From Rhizobium bangladeshense (GTDB lineage: Bacteria > Pseudomonadota > Alphaproteobacteria > Rhizobiales > Rhizobiaceae): a DNA stretch of 64,000 nucleotides. Positions 44,996 through 54,512 of this stretch are shown here, in pieces. Position numbers and translations under genes: made by a program. The notes below the pieces were generated by a model. The model did not search any database, was not told where the DNA came from, and saw only the letters and a program-made list of their open reading frames with translations. The stretch is from contig NZ_CP071612.1 in NCBI RefSeq assembly GCF_017357245.1, forward strand, positions 3,103,001 to 3,167,000, given 5' to 3'. Each line of letters opens with the position of its first letter. The stretch's first letter is position 1.

Positions 44996-45256
44996 TCAGT
45001 CGGCCGAAGGCAGGCGGCGCATGGTGAATTCGATCCGGTCGCCGTCGAGCTGGCGCCAGCTCTCCACTTCGGTCCAATAGGCTGCTTTTGGGTACTCGTC
45101 GAACCATTCGCGTGCCTTTGCGCGTGCGTCGATGAGGCCGAGACAATATGTCTCGCGTACAAAATGGTCTTTCCTGCGGGTAGGATTTTCTGCCCGGTGT
45201 TTCGCCATTCTGCGCTTCAGGCCGTCGAAGGACGGAGGTCCTGGAATTTTTGCCAT
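44996..45256 (-). CDS. Small uncharacterised protein
   Basis: 86 residues. Basic N-terminus (SFDGLKRRMAKHRAENPTRR), then a short helical segment GLIDARAKAREWFDEYPKAA and a C-terminal beta-like SWRQLDGDRIEFTMRRLPS. I do not recognise a family. It is a compact frame with normal codon use for the neighbourhood. ATG 45256; the frame also allows a TTG three bases earlier. It lies between the Na/Pi gene and hemF, facing away from hemF. Confidence 0.62.
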   Translation of the reverse strand: MAKIPGPPSFDGLKRRMAKHRAENPTRRKDHFVRETYCLGLIDARAKAREWFDEYPKAAYWTEVESWRQLDGDRIEFTMRRLPSAD

Positions 45257-45433
45257 CAAACCTACCTCTTCGGAAAAGGTAGTACCGAAATACTTGATTT
45301 GCGAGTCGAATCTTGAATGCGCTGGCCGGGCTCACCTCGGCTTGGCGAGGGCCGCCGCCACCTGCTAGATGTGGCGAGCAACGAGGAATGAGCGAGTCGT
45401 GTCCTTACAGGATGCCGGCCGCGGAGGCGTGAC

Positions 45434-46345
45434 ATGGAAAGACCGGAACTGCCGATCGGCTTGCCTGACGACATCGAGGAAAAGAAGGCGGCCGCCCGCA
45501 GGTGGTTCGAGGGGCTGCGCGATACGATCTGCGCCTCCTTCGAAGCCCTCGAAGACGAGTTGCAAGGTCCGCTTTCAGATCAGGAGCCCGGCCGCTTCGT
45601 AGCCAAGGATTGGTCGCGTGAAAACGACGCCGGCGGCGGTGGCCGCATGTCGATGATGGAGGGCCGCGTCTTCGAGAAGGTCGGGGTCCACACCTCCACC
45701 GTCCACGGCGAATTCTCTCATGACTTTCGCGCTCAGATACCTGGCGCCAAGGACGATCCGCGTTTCTGGGCGTCGGGCATCTCGCTGATCGCCCATCCAG
45801 TGAACCCAAACGTTCCGGCCGTGCATATGAACACCCGCATGGTAGTCACGACTAGCCGCTGGTTTGGCGGCGGCGCCGACCTGACGCCGGTGCTGTCGCG
45901 CCGCCGCACGCAGGATGACGAGGACAGCCAGCTCTTTCACAAGGCCATGGAGATCGCCTGCCGCAATCACGCCGTCGCCGACTACGACGCCTACAAGGCC
46001 TGGTGCGACGAATATTTCTTCCTGAAGCACCGCAATGAGCCCCGCGGCATCGGCGGCATCTTCTATGATTGGCTGCATTCGAGCGAGGACGCCGGCGGCT
46101 GGGACGCGGATTTCGCCTTCACGCGCGATGTCGGCAGGGCTTTCGCCATGGTCTATCCGAAGATCGTCCGTTCCAACTTCAACAAGCAGTGGACCGAAGC
46201 CGATCGCGACGAACAATTGATCCGCCGAGGCCGCTATGTCGAATTCAATCTGCTGTATGATCGCGGCACGATCTTCGGCCTGAAGACGGGCGGCAATGTC
46301 GAATCCATTCTCTCATCGCTGCCTCCGGTCGTTCGCTGGCCGTGA
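45434..46345 (+). CDS. hemF: Oxygen-dependent coproporphyrinogen III oxidase
   Basis: 303 residues. Converts coproporphyrinogen III to protoporphyrinogen IX in aerobic heme synthesis. Conserved [48 protein letters not shown] and [17 protein letters not shown] are intact. ATG 45434 follows GGAGGCGTGAC. Full length, so functional. It is likely monocistronic. Confidence 0.96.
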   Translation: MERPELPIGLPDDIEEKKAAARRWFEGLRDTICASFEALEDELQGPLSDQEPGRFVAKDWSRENDAGGGGRMSMMEGRVFEKVGVHTSTVHGEFSHDFRAQIPGAKDDPRFWASGISLIAHPVNPNVPAVHMNTRMVVTTSRWFGGGADLTPVLSRRRTQDDEDSQLFHKAMEIACRNHAVADYDAYKAWCDEYFFLKHRNEPRGIGGIFYDWLHSSEDAGGWDADFAFTRDVGRAFAMVYPKIVRSNFNKQWTEADRDEQLIRRGRYVEFNLLYDRGTIFGLKTGGNVESILSSLPPVVRWP

Positions 46346-46446
46346 GACTGTAAAATCTCATCGATAATTCGACTGAGGGACCTTCATAAAAATTCAGTGA
46401 GTCCTAACTTTATGTGTACGTGCGTAACAATCGGAGGAGGATTGTC

Positions 46447-46710
46447 ATGACGACACAAAGCGGCTCGCCTGCGTCCACGGATGTCCAGGAAACGCTCCGT
46501 GCGGTCGACACACCGGAGTTCCTAATCCGTATTGCCGAGAAACTGCGGGCCAAGAGTGGCTCCGATCTGCCCCTGTGCTGCTTCATCGAGCAGGTCAAGC
46601 TGCAGCTGGCCGGCGGAAAGACGCCGGAGGATCTGCAGAATGAGGCGGCCAACAACAACCTGCCCGGCCACCTCTCGGAAACCTACAAAGCCTGGGCGAT
46701 GCCCGATTGA
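46447..46710 (+). CDS. Small uncharacterised protein
   Basis: 87 residues. DTPEFLIRIAEKLRAKSGSD, then LPLCCFIEQVKLQLAGGKTP and a C-terminal LPGHLSETYKAWAMPD. Two adjacent Cys (CC) in mid-protein. An excellent CGGAGGAGG precedes ATG 46447, so it is surely a gene. I do not recognise the family. The DUF1059 gene follows after 112 bases on the same strand. Confidence 0.75.
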   Translation: MTTQSGSPASTDVQETLRAVDTPEFLIRIAEKLRAKSGSDLPLCCFIEQVKLQLAGGKTPEDLQNEAANNNLPGHLSETYKAWAMPD

Positions 46711-46822
46711 ACCACCCTCTCCGGTCGCCACCTCCTGCCGGCCGGAACCTTCTCTTCGCACGTACATTTCATCAATCCGTGAAAGCGCGATGGCCGTTGC
46801 GTTTCAGACAGAGGAGAAAACC

Positions 46823-47008
46823 ATGCGACTTTTCGAATGCGGCACCCTCGTTCCCGGCTGCGCCTGGCACACCCGGGCGGATAATGACGCAGAAGTGGTT
46901 CGCCGCGCCGTGGAGCACCTGAGGACTGCTCACGGCGAAACGACCATACGCGAGAACATGGTTGATAACATCAAGGCTCGCATCCGCGACGAAGCCACCG
47001 CCGCCTGA
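46823..47008 (+). CDS. DUF1059 small protein
   Basis: 61 residues. FECGTLVPGCAWHTRADNDA matches the DUF1059 pattern of a Cys-x6-Cys-x2-His cluster followed by EVVRRAVEHLRTAHG. DUF1059 proteins are small and probably metal-binding; function unknown. AGAGGAG lies just before ATG 46823. Its stop is 69 bases before the cca end on the other strand. Confidence 0.83.
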   Translation: MRLFECGTLVPGCAWHTRADNDAEVVRRAVEHLRTAHGETTIRENMVDNIKARIRDEATAA

Positions 47009-47077
47009 GGGCCGGTGCCTGGGTCCTGATGCCGACGGACTACAGCAGCGCTGCATCACCGATGCGACGCGGTATCG

Positions 47078-48331
47078 CTATCGCGTATGTTCCTGCAGCC
47101 GGGCGAGCAGCGTCGCCCGGTCGGAGGCGAAGTTTTCCTCCACCCACTGATTTTCCAGCACCGCTAGCAACTCGCCAACGCGAGGACCGGATGCGATGCC
47201 CGCCGCAATCACATCGCCGCCATTCACCGGAAACTGCGGTTTCTTCCAGGTCGTGGCCTTATCCAGGAGCTTGCCGAGTCGCGCCGAGCGTGCCATTTCG
47301 CCAAGATCGACCTCAGCCTTGCCGCGCGAAACGCCAAGCGCCAGCTTCAGCCGCGTCACGATGCCGTCGGGACCGTTGCGGTAAAGCAGCCGTTCGAAGG
47401 CGGCCGGCGAGAGTTCGTCGTTGACCGGCGCCTCTATTGCCCAGGCCTTGAGAGCGGCCGCTTCCGCATTGGAGAGTTTCAGCCGGGCCGCAAGCGCCTC
47501 CAGCCGAACCGCATCGGGCGGCACGATTGCCGCAAGGCGCAGCAGCGGGTCGGGCCCCCAGCCGAGCGCCTTTTCAGTAGCGACCAGAGAAGGGATGGCA
47601 TCGATCCCCCAACGTTCCGATTCCGGCAGAATTTCCGTCAACACCGCCACTTGCCGCATCCAGAGAAGCGCCCGGCCTGGATCGGCGGCGCCGAGCAGTT
47701 TTCTGAGCTCCGACCAGACGCGTTCGGCCGACAGTGTCTTCAGTTTCGCACGCGCCGCCGCACAGGCCTTCAGACCCTGGGCGTCCGGCCGCCCGGAGCC
47801 GTAATAGGCAAAAAAGCGGAAGAAGCGAAGAATGCGCAGGTGGTCCTCGGCAATTCGCCTGGCGGCATCGCCGATGAAGCGGATGTTGCGCGTTTCGATA
47901 TCGGCAAGTCCGCCGACGAGATCCACCACCTCGCCGTTGGCGTCGGCATAAAGCGCGTTGATTGTCAGGTCCCGCCGTTCGGCATCGGCCTTCCAATCGG
48001 TGCTGAAGGCGACCTTGGCGCGGCGCCCGTCGGTCTCGACGTCCGTACGCAGCGTCGTCACCTCGAAAGGCTTGCCATCGACGACGAGCGTCACCGTGCC
48101 ATGCTGCAGGCCGGTCGGAACCGCCTTGACGCCGGCCGCTGCCGCCCGCTCCATCACGATCTCCGGTGTCAGCGTCGTGGCAATGTCGATATCGCTGACC
48201 GGTAGGCCCATCAGACTGTTGCGCACCGCGCCGCCGACCACACGCCCTTCCCCGCCGTCGTCATTGAGAAGCGCGAGGATCCGGCCGAGCGCCGGGTCGC
48301 GGAACCATGCTTGGTCGGCAATGCCGGTCAT
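47078..48331 (-). CDS. cca: CCA-adding enzyme (tRNA nucleotidyltransferase)
   Basis: 417 residues. Adds or repairs the 3' CCA of tRNAs. Class II nucleotidyltransferase core: VVGGAVRNSLMGLPVSDIDI with the DxD pair, then RRDLTINALYAD and AARRIAEDHLRILRFFRFFA (neck/body). Third gene of an overlapping trio: its start overlaps the stop of the NUDIX gene by 4 bases. Full length for the alphaproteobacterial type. ATG 48331. Confidence 0.95.
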   Translation of the reverse strand: MTGIADQAWFRDPALGRILALLNDDGGEGRVVGGAVRNSLMGLPVSDIDIATTLTPEIVMERAAAAGVKAVPTGLQHGTVTLVVDGKPFEVTTLRTDVETDGRRAKVAFSTDWKADAERRDLTINALYADANGEVVDLVGGLADIETRNIRFIGDAARRIAEDHLRILRFFRFFAYYGSGRPDAQGLKACAAARAKLKTLSAERVWSELRKLLGAADPGRALLWMRQVAVLTEILPESERWGIDAIPSLVATEKALGWGPDPLLRLAAIVPPDAVRLEALAARLKLSNAEAAALKAWAIEAPVNDELSPAAFERLLYRNGPDGIVTRLKLALGVSRGKAEVDLGEMARSARLGKLLDKATTWKKPQFPVNGGDVIAAGIASGPRVGELLAVLENQWVEENFASDRATLLARLQEHTR

Positions 48332-48978
48332 GCATAAAGCCTTTCGTAGAGTGTACGGACGATGCCTGCGGTGATGCCCCAGATCATCCTGGTTTCATAG
48401 GGCATGCGATAGAAATGCCGATCGATGCCGTCGATGACCCGCCTGTCGCGGCCATGATTGATCGGGTTCATCAGGAAGGAAAGCGGCACCTCGAAAACGT
48501 CGTCGACCTCGGCCGGATTCAGCGTCAGCGCGAAACCACGCTTGACGACACCGAGCACGGGCGTGATGCGGAAACCGGTCGAGGCGAGGTAGTTCGGCAG
48601 CCGCCCGACGGTTTCCACGAAGGAGCCGGAAAGGCCGATCTCCTCCTCCGTCTCGCGGATCGCCGCCATTTCGGGCGAGATATCGGCCGGATCAATCGAA
48701 CCGCCGGGAAAGGCGATCTGGCCGGAATGCTTGCGCAGCGTCGTCGTGCGCTTGGTGAAGATTACACGCGCTTCCTCGCCGTCGTCGACGACAGGCACGA
48801 GCACCGCGGCATCCCGCAGCTTGAAGGTCGCCACCTCAGCCACGATGTCCGGATTGAGGACATGGTCGCCATGATCGCGCCAGGCATGGTCCACCGGTCC
48901 GCCATTTTGGTTGAGCGCACGGCGGCGGAATTCGGCTGCTGAGAACAGCGGATAACGTTGGGTGATCGCGTCGTTCAT
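48328..48978 (-). CDS. NUDIX CoA pyrophosphatase (NudL-like)
   Basis: 216 residues. The UPF0035/CoAse signature VIFTKRTTTLRKHSGQIAFP followed by GG and the NUDIX box RETEEEIGLSG (with inserted residues after GGSIDP) identify a CoA/acyl-CoA pyrophosphatase. It overlaps cca by 4 bases and its own start overlaps the DUF1285 stop by 4 bases, so DUF1285-NUDIX-cca is one operon. Confidence 0.9.
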   Translation of the reverse strand: MNDAITQRYPLFSAAEFRRRALNQNGGPVDHAWRDHGDHVLNPDIVAEVATFKLRDAAVLVPVVDDGEEARVIFTKRTTTLRKHSGQIAFPGGSIDPADISPEMAAIRETEEEIGLSGSFVETVGRLPNYLASTGFRITPVLGVVKRGFALTLNPAEVDDVFEVPLSFLMNPINHGRDRRVIDGIDRHFYRMPYETRMIWGITAGIVRTLYERLYA

Positions 48979-49598
48979 TGGCTGAGCGCATCCAATTCAT
49001 CGGCCGGCATGACGGGGAAGACCTCGCCGGCGGAGCGGATCGCAAACGTCGCCTGCCCCTCCACGTCGAGGATCTCGCCGAGCGCGACCAGTTCATACAT
49101 CACCGCGCGCGACACCAGCGCCTCCAGCCGCCCGCGCACATGCAGATAGGGTTTCAGTTCGGCATTATCGCCCGCAGTCGCAAAGCGCAGCCGGTGCTCT
49201 CCTCCCGCCTCCACGACATCGCCGACATTGGTGCGGAATGTCAGCACCTGGCGACCCTTGCGCACCGTTACGCTCATCTCGACGGCGATGAACGGCGCGT
49301 CGACGACCCTTATCCCGACCTTTTCCACAGGAGTCACGAGATAGGTCTTTTGATCCTCATCCCTCCGCAAGACGGTCGAAAACAGCCGCACCAGTGCCGG
49401 CCGGCCGATCGGCGTACCCATGTAGAACCAGGTGCCGTCGGCCCTGATCTCCATGTCAATATCGCCGCAGAACGGCGGATTCCATTGCTCGACGGGCGGC
49501 AGGCCGCGTTTTTTTCCGTTGTTTTCGGCAGACGCGCGCGAAATCAGCGCGGCAAGCCCCGCCGCATCCGCCTGTCTGCTGATTTCCTCGGCTGCCAT
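48975..49598 (-). CDS. DUF1285 protein
   Basis: 207 residues. WNPPFCGDIDMEIRADGTWF, YMGTPIGRPALVRLFSTVLR, EDQKTYLVTPVEKVGIRVVD and YLHVRGRLEALVSRAVMYEL are the conserved blocks of DUF1285, widespread in proteobacteria and structurally known but functionally undefined. Lead gene of the operon with the NUDIX and cca genes. ATG 49598. Divergent from moxR with 158 bases between the starts. Confidence 0.9.
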   Translation of the reverse strand: MAAEEISRQADAAGLAALISRASAENNGKKRGLPPVEQWNPPFCGDIDMEIRADGTWFYMGTPIGRPALVRLFSTVLRRDEDQKTYLVTPVEKVGIRVVDAPFIAVEMSVTVRKGRQVLTFRTNVGDVVEAGGEHRLRFATAGDNAELKPYLHVRGRLEALVSRAVMYELVALGEILDVEGQATFAIRSAGEVFPVMPADELDALSQ

Positions 49599-49756
49599 TC
49601 TTCCGTCCCGGTTTGTCCTTAACGAAGTGAAGTCACGAGATAGTCATTTATAGCGAACTTGTCAGCCCGTCGCATCTCCATAACTCTATCGAGTATGAGG
49701 CAGATGTATAAGCCCGCCGATTCGCTGCCGAATGATTTCAGCCGTTGGAGATGCCC

Positions 49757-50767
49757 ATGGGTATGATGAAGACCGAAGCCAGCCTCGATGAAAAGGCGAT
49801 CGTCGCCGCCGCCGAGAAGGCGCTCTCCGATATCGCCGCCATCCGCGGGGAAGTCTCGAAGGTGATCTTCGGTCAGGAAAGCGTGGTCGAGAACACCATT
49901 CTCGCCGTGCTCTCCGGCGGCCACGCCCTGCTCGTCGGCGTCCCCGGCCTTGCCAAGACCAGGCTGGTGACGACGCTCGGTGAAGTGCTCGGCCTTGCCG
50001 CCAACCGCATCCAATTCACGCCGGACCTGATGCCTTCCGATATTCTGGGTTCGGAGGTTATGGACCAGGACGACAGCGGCCGCCGTTCCTTCCGTTTCGT
50101 CAAAGGACCGGTTTTCGCCCAGCTCTTGATGGCCGACGAAATCAACCGCGCCTCGCCGCGCACTCAGTCGGCGCTTCTGCAGGCGATGCAGGAATATCAC
50201 ATCACCATCGCCGGCCAGCGCTATGACCTGCCGGCTCCCTTCCATGTGCTCGCCACCCAGAACCCGCTGGAGCAGGAAGGCACCTACCCCCTGCCCGAGG
50301 CCCAGCTCGACCGCTTCCTGCTGCAAGTCGACGTCAACTATCCCGAGCTCGCCGCCGAGCGCCAGATCCTTCTCGAGACGACCGGCCTGGGGGAAACGCG
50401 GCCGAAAGCCATCATCGATGCACAGCGGCTGATCGAGATCCAGACCCTGGTGCGCCAGATGCCGGTAAGCGAGACGGTCGTCGACGCCATCCTTTCCCTG
50501 GTGCGCTCCGCCCGCCCAGGCCACGGCAATGCCTCGACCGACAAGAACGTCGCCTGGGGTCCAGGCCCGCGCGCCGGCCAGGCAATGATGCTTTGCGCGC
50601 GCGCCCGCTCGCTCTATGAAGGCCGCCTCGCGCCGTCTCTCGACGATGTCTTCGCGCTTGCCGAACCCATTCTCCAGCACCGCATGGCTCTGACTTTCGC
50701 CGCTCGCGCCGAAGGCATGTCGGTCCGCGACGTCGTCGCCGGACTGGTCAAGCAGGCAAAGGGATAA
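49757..50767 (+). CDS. MoxR-family AAA+ ATPase
   Basis: 336 residues. Walker A GVPGLAKTR (about 60), Walker B LLMADEINRASPRTQSALLQ (about 124), sensor/Arg-finger segment TQNPLEQEGTYPLPEAQLDR. MoxR ATPases act as chaperones that mature proteins, often with VWA partners; here with the DUF58 protein next. ATG 49757 has GGAG six bases before it; an ATG at 49751 is possible. First gene of a four-gene operon like RL3499-RL3502 of R. leguminosarum, whose disruption was reported to cause cell-shape and envelope defects (from memory). Confidence 0.94.
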   Translation: MGMMKTEASLDEKAIVAAAEKALSDIAAIRGEVSKVIFGQESVVENTILAVLSGGHALLVGVPGLAKTRLVTTLGEVLGLAANRIQFTPDLMPSDILGSEVMDQDDSGRRSFRFVKGPVFAQLLMADEINRASPRTQSALLQAMQEYHITIAGQRYDLPAPFHVLATQNPLEQEGTYPLPEAQLDRFLLQVDVNYPELAAERQILLETTGLGETRPKAIIDAQRLIEIQTLVRQMPVSETVVDAILSLVRSARPGHGNASTDKNVAWGPGPRAGQAMMLCARARSLYEGRLAPSLDDVFALAEPILQHRMALTFAARAEGMSVRDVVAGLVKQAKG

Positions 50768-50780
50768 GGAAGCCGGACGC

Positions 50781-51701
50781 GTGGCATCTATCGGACAGAC
50801 CGTCAACCCGACGTCAGGCAGCGATGCCCTTTCCCGCGCCAGGCAGCGGGCCGCCTTGATGCCGGATTGTCTGGTGGAAGCCAAGCGCATCGCCAACACG
50901 GTGATCGCTGGCTGGCACGGACGCCGCAAGCGCGGCATCGGCGAGAATTTCTGGCAGTTCCGACCCTATGCCGAGGGCGAGAGCCTGTTGCGAATCGATT
51001 GGCGCCGCTCAGCCCGCGACGACCATACCTATGTGCGCGAGCGCGAATGGGAGGCAGCGCACACCATCTGGCTATGGTGCGACATGTCGCCTTCGATGAT
51101 GTACAAATCGAGCTACGGCAGCGTCTCCAAGGAAAGCCGGGCGCTGGTCGTCATGCTGGCGCTTGCCGAAATCCTCGCCCGCTCCGGCGAGCGCATCGGC
51201 TGCCCTGGCATCATGGAGCCCGCCTCCACCCGCAATGCCGCCGAACGCCTCGCAGCCGCGCTCGTGCACGCGCCGCTGACCGGTGGACTGCCGGAAACGG
51301 GAATGATCCGCGGCTGGAGCGATCTCGTGCTCATCGGCGATTTCCTCGACGACGCGCCGGCAATCATGGAGCGGCTCGGCCCGCTTGCCCGCCGCGGCCT
51401 GCACGGCCACGTAGTCGAGATATCAGACCCCGCCGAAGAGATATTTCCCTACAGCGGCCGCACCGAATTCACCGATCCGGAGACCGGGACCAAGCTCATC
51501 TCCGGCCGCGCCGAACACATCCGCGAGGCCTATCGCAACGCCTACCTCGCCCGCAGGGAGAGCCTAGGCCAGTCGCTGCGTCATCTCGGCTGGACCTTTA
51601 CGACCCACCGCACCGATCATCTTGCCTCGGAAGCCCTGGTCGCGGTCCACATGTACCTGTCCGGCATGCCGGCCAAGGCAACGCATGGAGGGCTGCTATG
51701 A
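50781..51701 (+). CDS. DUF58 VWA-related protein
   Basis: 306 residues. The DUF58 block GENFWQFRPYAEGESLLRID followed by RRSARDD is intact; CDMSPSM is the degenerate VWA metal site (D-x-S-x-S with Met inserted), and LVLIGDFLDDAPAI follows. GTG start at 50781, 13 bases after moxR, with AAGGAAG upstream. Its stop overlaps the next ATG by 4 bases. Likely partner of MoxR. Confidence 0.93.
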   Translation: MASIGQTVNPTSGSDALSRARQRAALMPDCLVEAKRIANTVIAGWHGRRKRGIGENFWQFRPYAEGESLLRIDWRRSARDDHTYVREREWEAAHTIWLWCDMSPSMMYKSSYGSVSKESRALVVMLALAEILARSGERIGCPGIMEPASTRNAAERLAAALVHAPLTGGLPETGMIRGWSDLVLIGDFLDDAPAIMERLGPLARRGLHGHVVEISDPAEEIFPYSGRTEFTDPETGTKLISGRAEHIREAYRNAYLARRESLGQSLRHLGWTFTTHRTDHLASEALVAVHMYLSGMPAKATHGGLL

Positions 51702-54511
51702 GCGCCCTTCCCTTCGCCTTCGCCTACCCCGCCATTCTCGGCGCCCTCATCGCTTTGCCGGTCATCTGGTGGCTGTTGCGGCTGACGCCGCCACGTCCCA
51801 AAACGGAAGTCTTTCCGCCGCTGAAGATCCTTGCCTCGGTTTTGAAGCGAGAGGAAACGCCGGCGCAGAGCCCCTGGTGGCTGACGCTGCTGCGCATGCT
51901 GCTCGCCGCCATCATCATCCTTGCGATTGCCGATCCGGTCTTCAATCCGCGCACCAATTCGCTCGCATCGAGCGGCCCGCTCGTCCTCTTCGTCGACAAC
52001 AGCTGGGCGGCGGCGCCCGATTGGGAGCGTCGCATCCAAACCGCCGACGCGCTGGTGGACGATGCTGAATCCGCCGGCATGCCGGTGTCGATCACTTTCA
52101 CCGCCGACCCTACCAACGACGCCGTACCGGGCACGGCAGCGAACGCCCGCGACAAGTTGCGCGCGACCGAACCGCGGCCGCTGGTCCCGGACCGCGAGCG
52201 CGCCTTTCAGGCGCTGCGGGCGGCCCTGAACGGCGTCAAGCCGGGCACTCTCGCCTTCTTGACCGACGGTGCCGCCGCAAAGACCGATGACGCGACGGTG
52301 CGCAGGCTAGCCGAGCTCCAGCCCGCCGATCTGCGCCTGATCGAAGGTGATGCCACGAAGACGGTTGCCGTCACCGCGGCTAACAATGCGGCCGACGCCA
52401 TGACCGTCAAGGTCACACGGCTCGACAGTTCGCGCCCCGCATCCGTGGCGTTGAACGCCGTCGATGCCCAGGGCCGCTCGATCGCCAACGGCAGGGCAGA
52501 TTTCCGCCCCGGTCAGAGCGTCGCCACAAGTTCGATCACGGCTCCCTTCGAGATGCGTAACGATTTCGCGCGGATCAGCGTCGACAGCGGCGCGACGGCC
52601 GGCGCGGTCCACCTTCTCGACGACGCATTCAAGCGCCGACGTGTCGTGCTGTTGTCCGGCACCGGAGCCGATGAATTCCAACCGCTGCTCTCGCCGCTCT
52701 ACTACATCCAGCGGGCGCTGCAGCCCTATGCTGATCTCATCCAGCCCACGGATTCCGATCTGGCCGTCGCGATACCGAAACTTCTCGTCAGCAACCCCTC
52801 AATCATCATCATGGCCGATATCGGCCGCCTGCCGGAGGAGACCTACGAGCCTCTGACACGCTGGATATCGAACGGCGGCATGCTCCTGCGTTTCGCCGGC
52901 CCGCGCATGGCGGCGGCCCCCGCCGACGATCCGCTCATTCCGGTCATCCTGCGCCAGGGAGAACGTGCGCTGGGCGGCACCCTGTCCTGGAGCGAACCGC
53001 AGTCGCTTGCCGAATTTCCAAGCATAGGGCCATTCGCGGGCATACCGCGTCCTGTCGATGTCGTCGTCAAACGGCAGGTGCTCGCCGAGCCGACACCCGA
53101 CCTTGCTGAACGCACCTGGGCAAGCCTTGCCGACGGCACGCCGCTGGTCACGATGAAGCAGCTCGCATCCGGCCAGATCGTCCTCTTCCACGTCACCGCG
53201 GAAGCGACCTGGTCCGATCTGCCGATCTCGGGCACTTTCGTCGATATGCTGCGCCACCTCCTTCAGATATCGCGCTCGGGCGGCGTGACGTCGGAGACGC
53301 GCGGCAATGCGCGTGTCTCGGAAAGCCTGCCGCCATTCCGCATGCTGACGGCAAAGGGCACGCTCGTCTCCGAGACGGGTTCGGCGCGGCCGCTCATTCC
53401 GAAAGCCGGAGTTGAGCCGACGGCGAATTTCGACAACCCGCCCGGGCTCTACGGCTCCGAGGACGGTTTCACCTCCTTGAACGTGCTGCCGGATAACGCT
53501 GAATTGAAACCGCTTGACGCGACGGGGATAAATGCGGTGCGCGAAGGCCTGATCGGCGGCGAAAGCTGGTCGGCAAAACCTGCGCTTTTTCTCGCGGCCT
53601 TTCTGCTGCTTCTAGCCGATAGCCTGATTGTGCTTTTCATGAACGGCGCCTTCTCGCGATCGCGCCCCGCCGGCCGTATGGCAACGATGATCGCGATCGC
53701 AGTCGCGGCAGGCTTTCTTGCCCAGCCCGGCACGCTTCACGCCGACGACTCCCGGCCTGGCGACGATCTCATCCTGCAGCGGCTTGACAATACGCATCTT
53801 GCCTACGTCGTCACCGGCGAGCAGGAGGTCGACAATATATCCGAGCGCGGCCTTGAGGGACTGACCCAGTTCCTGACCTTCCGCACGACGCTGGAACCGG
53901 CGCCGCCTGTGGGTCTCGATCTCACCAAGGACGAGCTCTCCTTCTATCCGATCATCTATTGGCCGGTGTCGGCAACGGCGCCGATGCCGTCATCGGCGGC
54001 GATCAGCCGTATCGACGCCTATATGCGCAATGGCGGCACGGTGCTTTTCGACACGCGTGACCAGATCAGCGCCCTGGACAATGGCGGGAATGTCAGTGCC
54101 AATGGCGAGAGGCTGCAGGCAATCCTTGCCAATCTCGACATCCCGCCGCTCGAGCCGGTGCCATCAGATCATGTGCTGACGAAATCCTTCTATCTTCTGT
54201 CGAGCTTTCCCGGTCGTTATGCCGGCAGCGCCCTATGGATCGAGGCACGTCAGGGCGGTCGCGAGCCGAGCGAAAAATCGGCAGCGACGGCCGATGGCGT
54301 TTCGCCGATCCTCATCACCGGTAATGATTTTGCCGGCGCCTGGGCCGTCGATGCCAACGGGGTCCCGATCCTGCCGACAGTGCCCTCGGATGAAGCGCAG
54401 CGTGAATATGCCTACCGCGCCGGCGTCAACATCATGATGTACATGCTGACCGGCAATTACAAAACCGACCAGGTTCATGTTCCCGACCTCCTCGAACGGT
54501 TAGGACAGTGA
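51698..54511 (+). CDS. BatA-N/DUF4159 large membrane protein
   Basis: 937 residues. N-terminal aerotolerance-type BatA helices (AYPAILGALIALPVIWWLLR and LLRMLLAAIIILAIADPVF) flank a loop; a VWA-like region (LVLFVDNSWAAAPDWERRIQ) follows. Two helices occur near residues 625-680 (ALFLAAFLLLLADSLIVLFM and MATMIAIAVAAGFLAQPG), then a C-terminal DUF4159 domain (AYVVTGEQEVDN, YPIIYWPVSA, GGTVLFDTRDQI). Translationally coupled to the DUF58 gene. Probably a membrane scaffold for envelope maintenance. Confidence 0.9.
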   Translation: MSALPFAFAYPAILGALIALPVIWWLLRLTPPRPKTEVFPPLKILASVLKREETPAQSPWWLTLLRMLLAAIIILAIADPVFNPRTNSLASSGPLVLFVDNSWAAAPDWERRIQTADALVDDAESAGMPVSITFTADPTNDAVPGTAANARDKLRATEPRPLVPDRERAFQALRAALNGVKPGTLAFLTDGAAAKTDDATVRRLAELQPADLRLIEGDATKTVAVTAANNAADAMTVKVTRLDSSRPASVALNAVDAQGRSIANGRADFRPGQSVATSSITAPFEMRNDFARISVDSGATAGAVHLLDDAFKRRRVVLLSGTGADEFQPLLSPLYYIQRALQPYADLIQPTDSDLAVAIPKLLVSNPSIIIMADIGRLPEETYEPLTRWISNGGMLLRFAGPRMAAAPADDPLIPVILRQGERALGGTLSWSEPQSLAEFPSIGPFAGIPRPVDVVVKRQVLAEPTPDLAERTWASLADGTPLVTMKQLASGQIVLFHVTAEATWSDLPISGTFVDMLRHLLQISRSGGVTSETRGNARVSESLPPFRMLTAKGTLVSETGSARPLIPKAGVEPTANFDNPPGLYGSEDGFTSLNVLPDNAELKPLDATGINAVREGLIGGESWSAKPALFLAAFLLLLADSLIVLFMNGAFSRSRPAGRMATMIAIAVAAGFLAQPGTLHADDSRPGDDLILQRLDNTHLAYVVTGEQEVDNISERGLEGLTQFLTFRTTLEPAPPVGLDLTKDELSFYPIIYWPVSATAPMPSSAAISRIDAYMRNGGTVLFDTRDQISALDNGGNVSANGERLQAILANLDIPPLEPVPSDHVLTKSFYLLSSFPGRYAGSALWIEARQGGREPSEKSAATADGVSPILITGNDFAGAWAVDANGVPILPTVPSDEAQREYAYRAGVNIMMYMLTGNYKTDQVHVPDLLERLGQ

Positions 54512-54512
54512 G

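Noticed and set aside
50867..51697. Upstream extension of the DUF4159 frame by 277 codons
   Set aside because: Arg/Pro/His-rich out-of-frame reading of the DUF58 gene; the real start is ATG 51698, where it overlaps the DUF58 stop.
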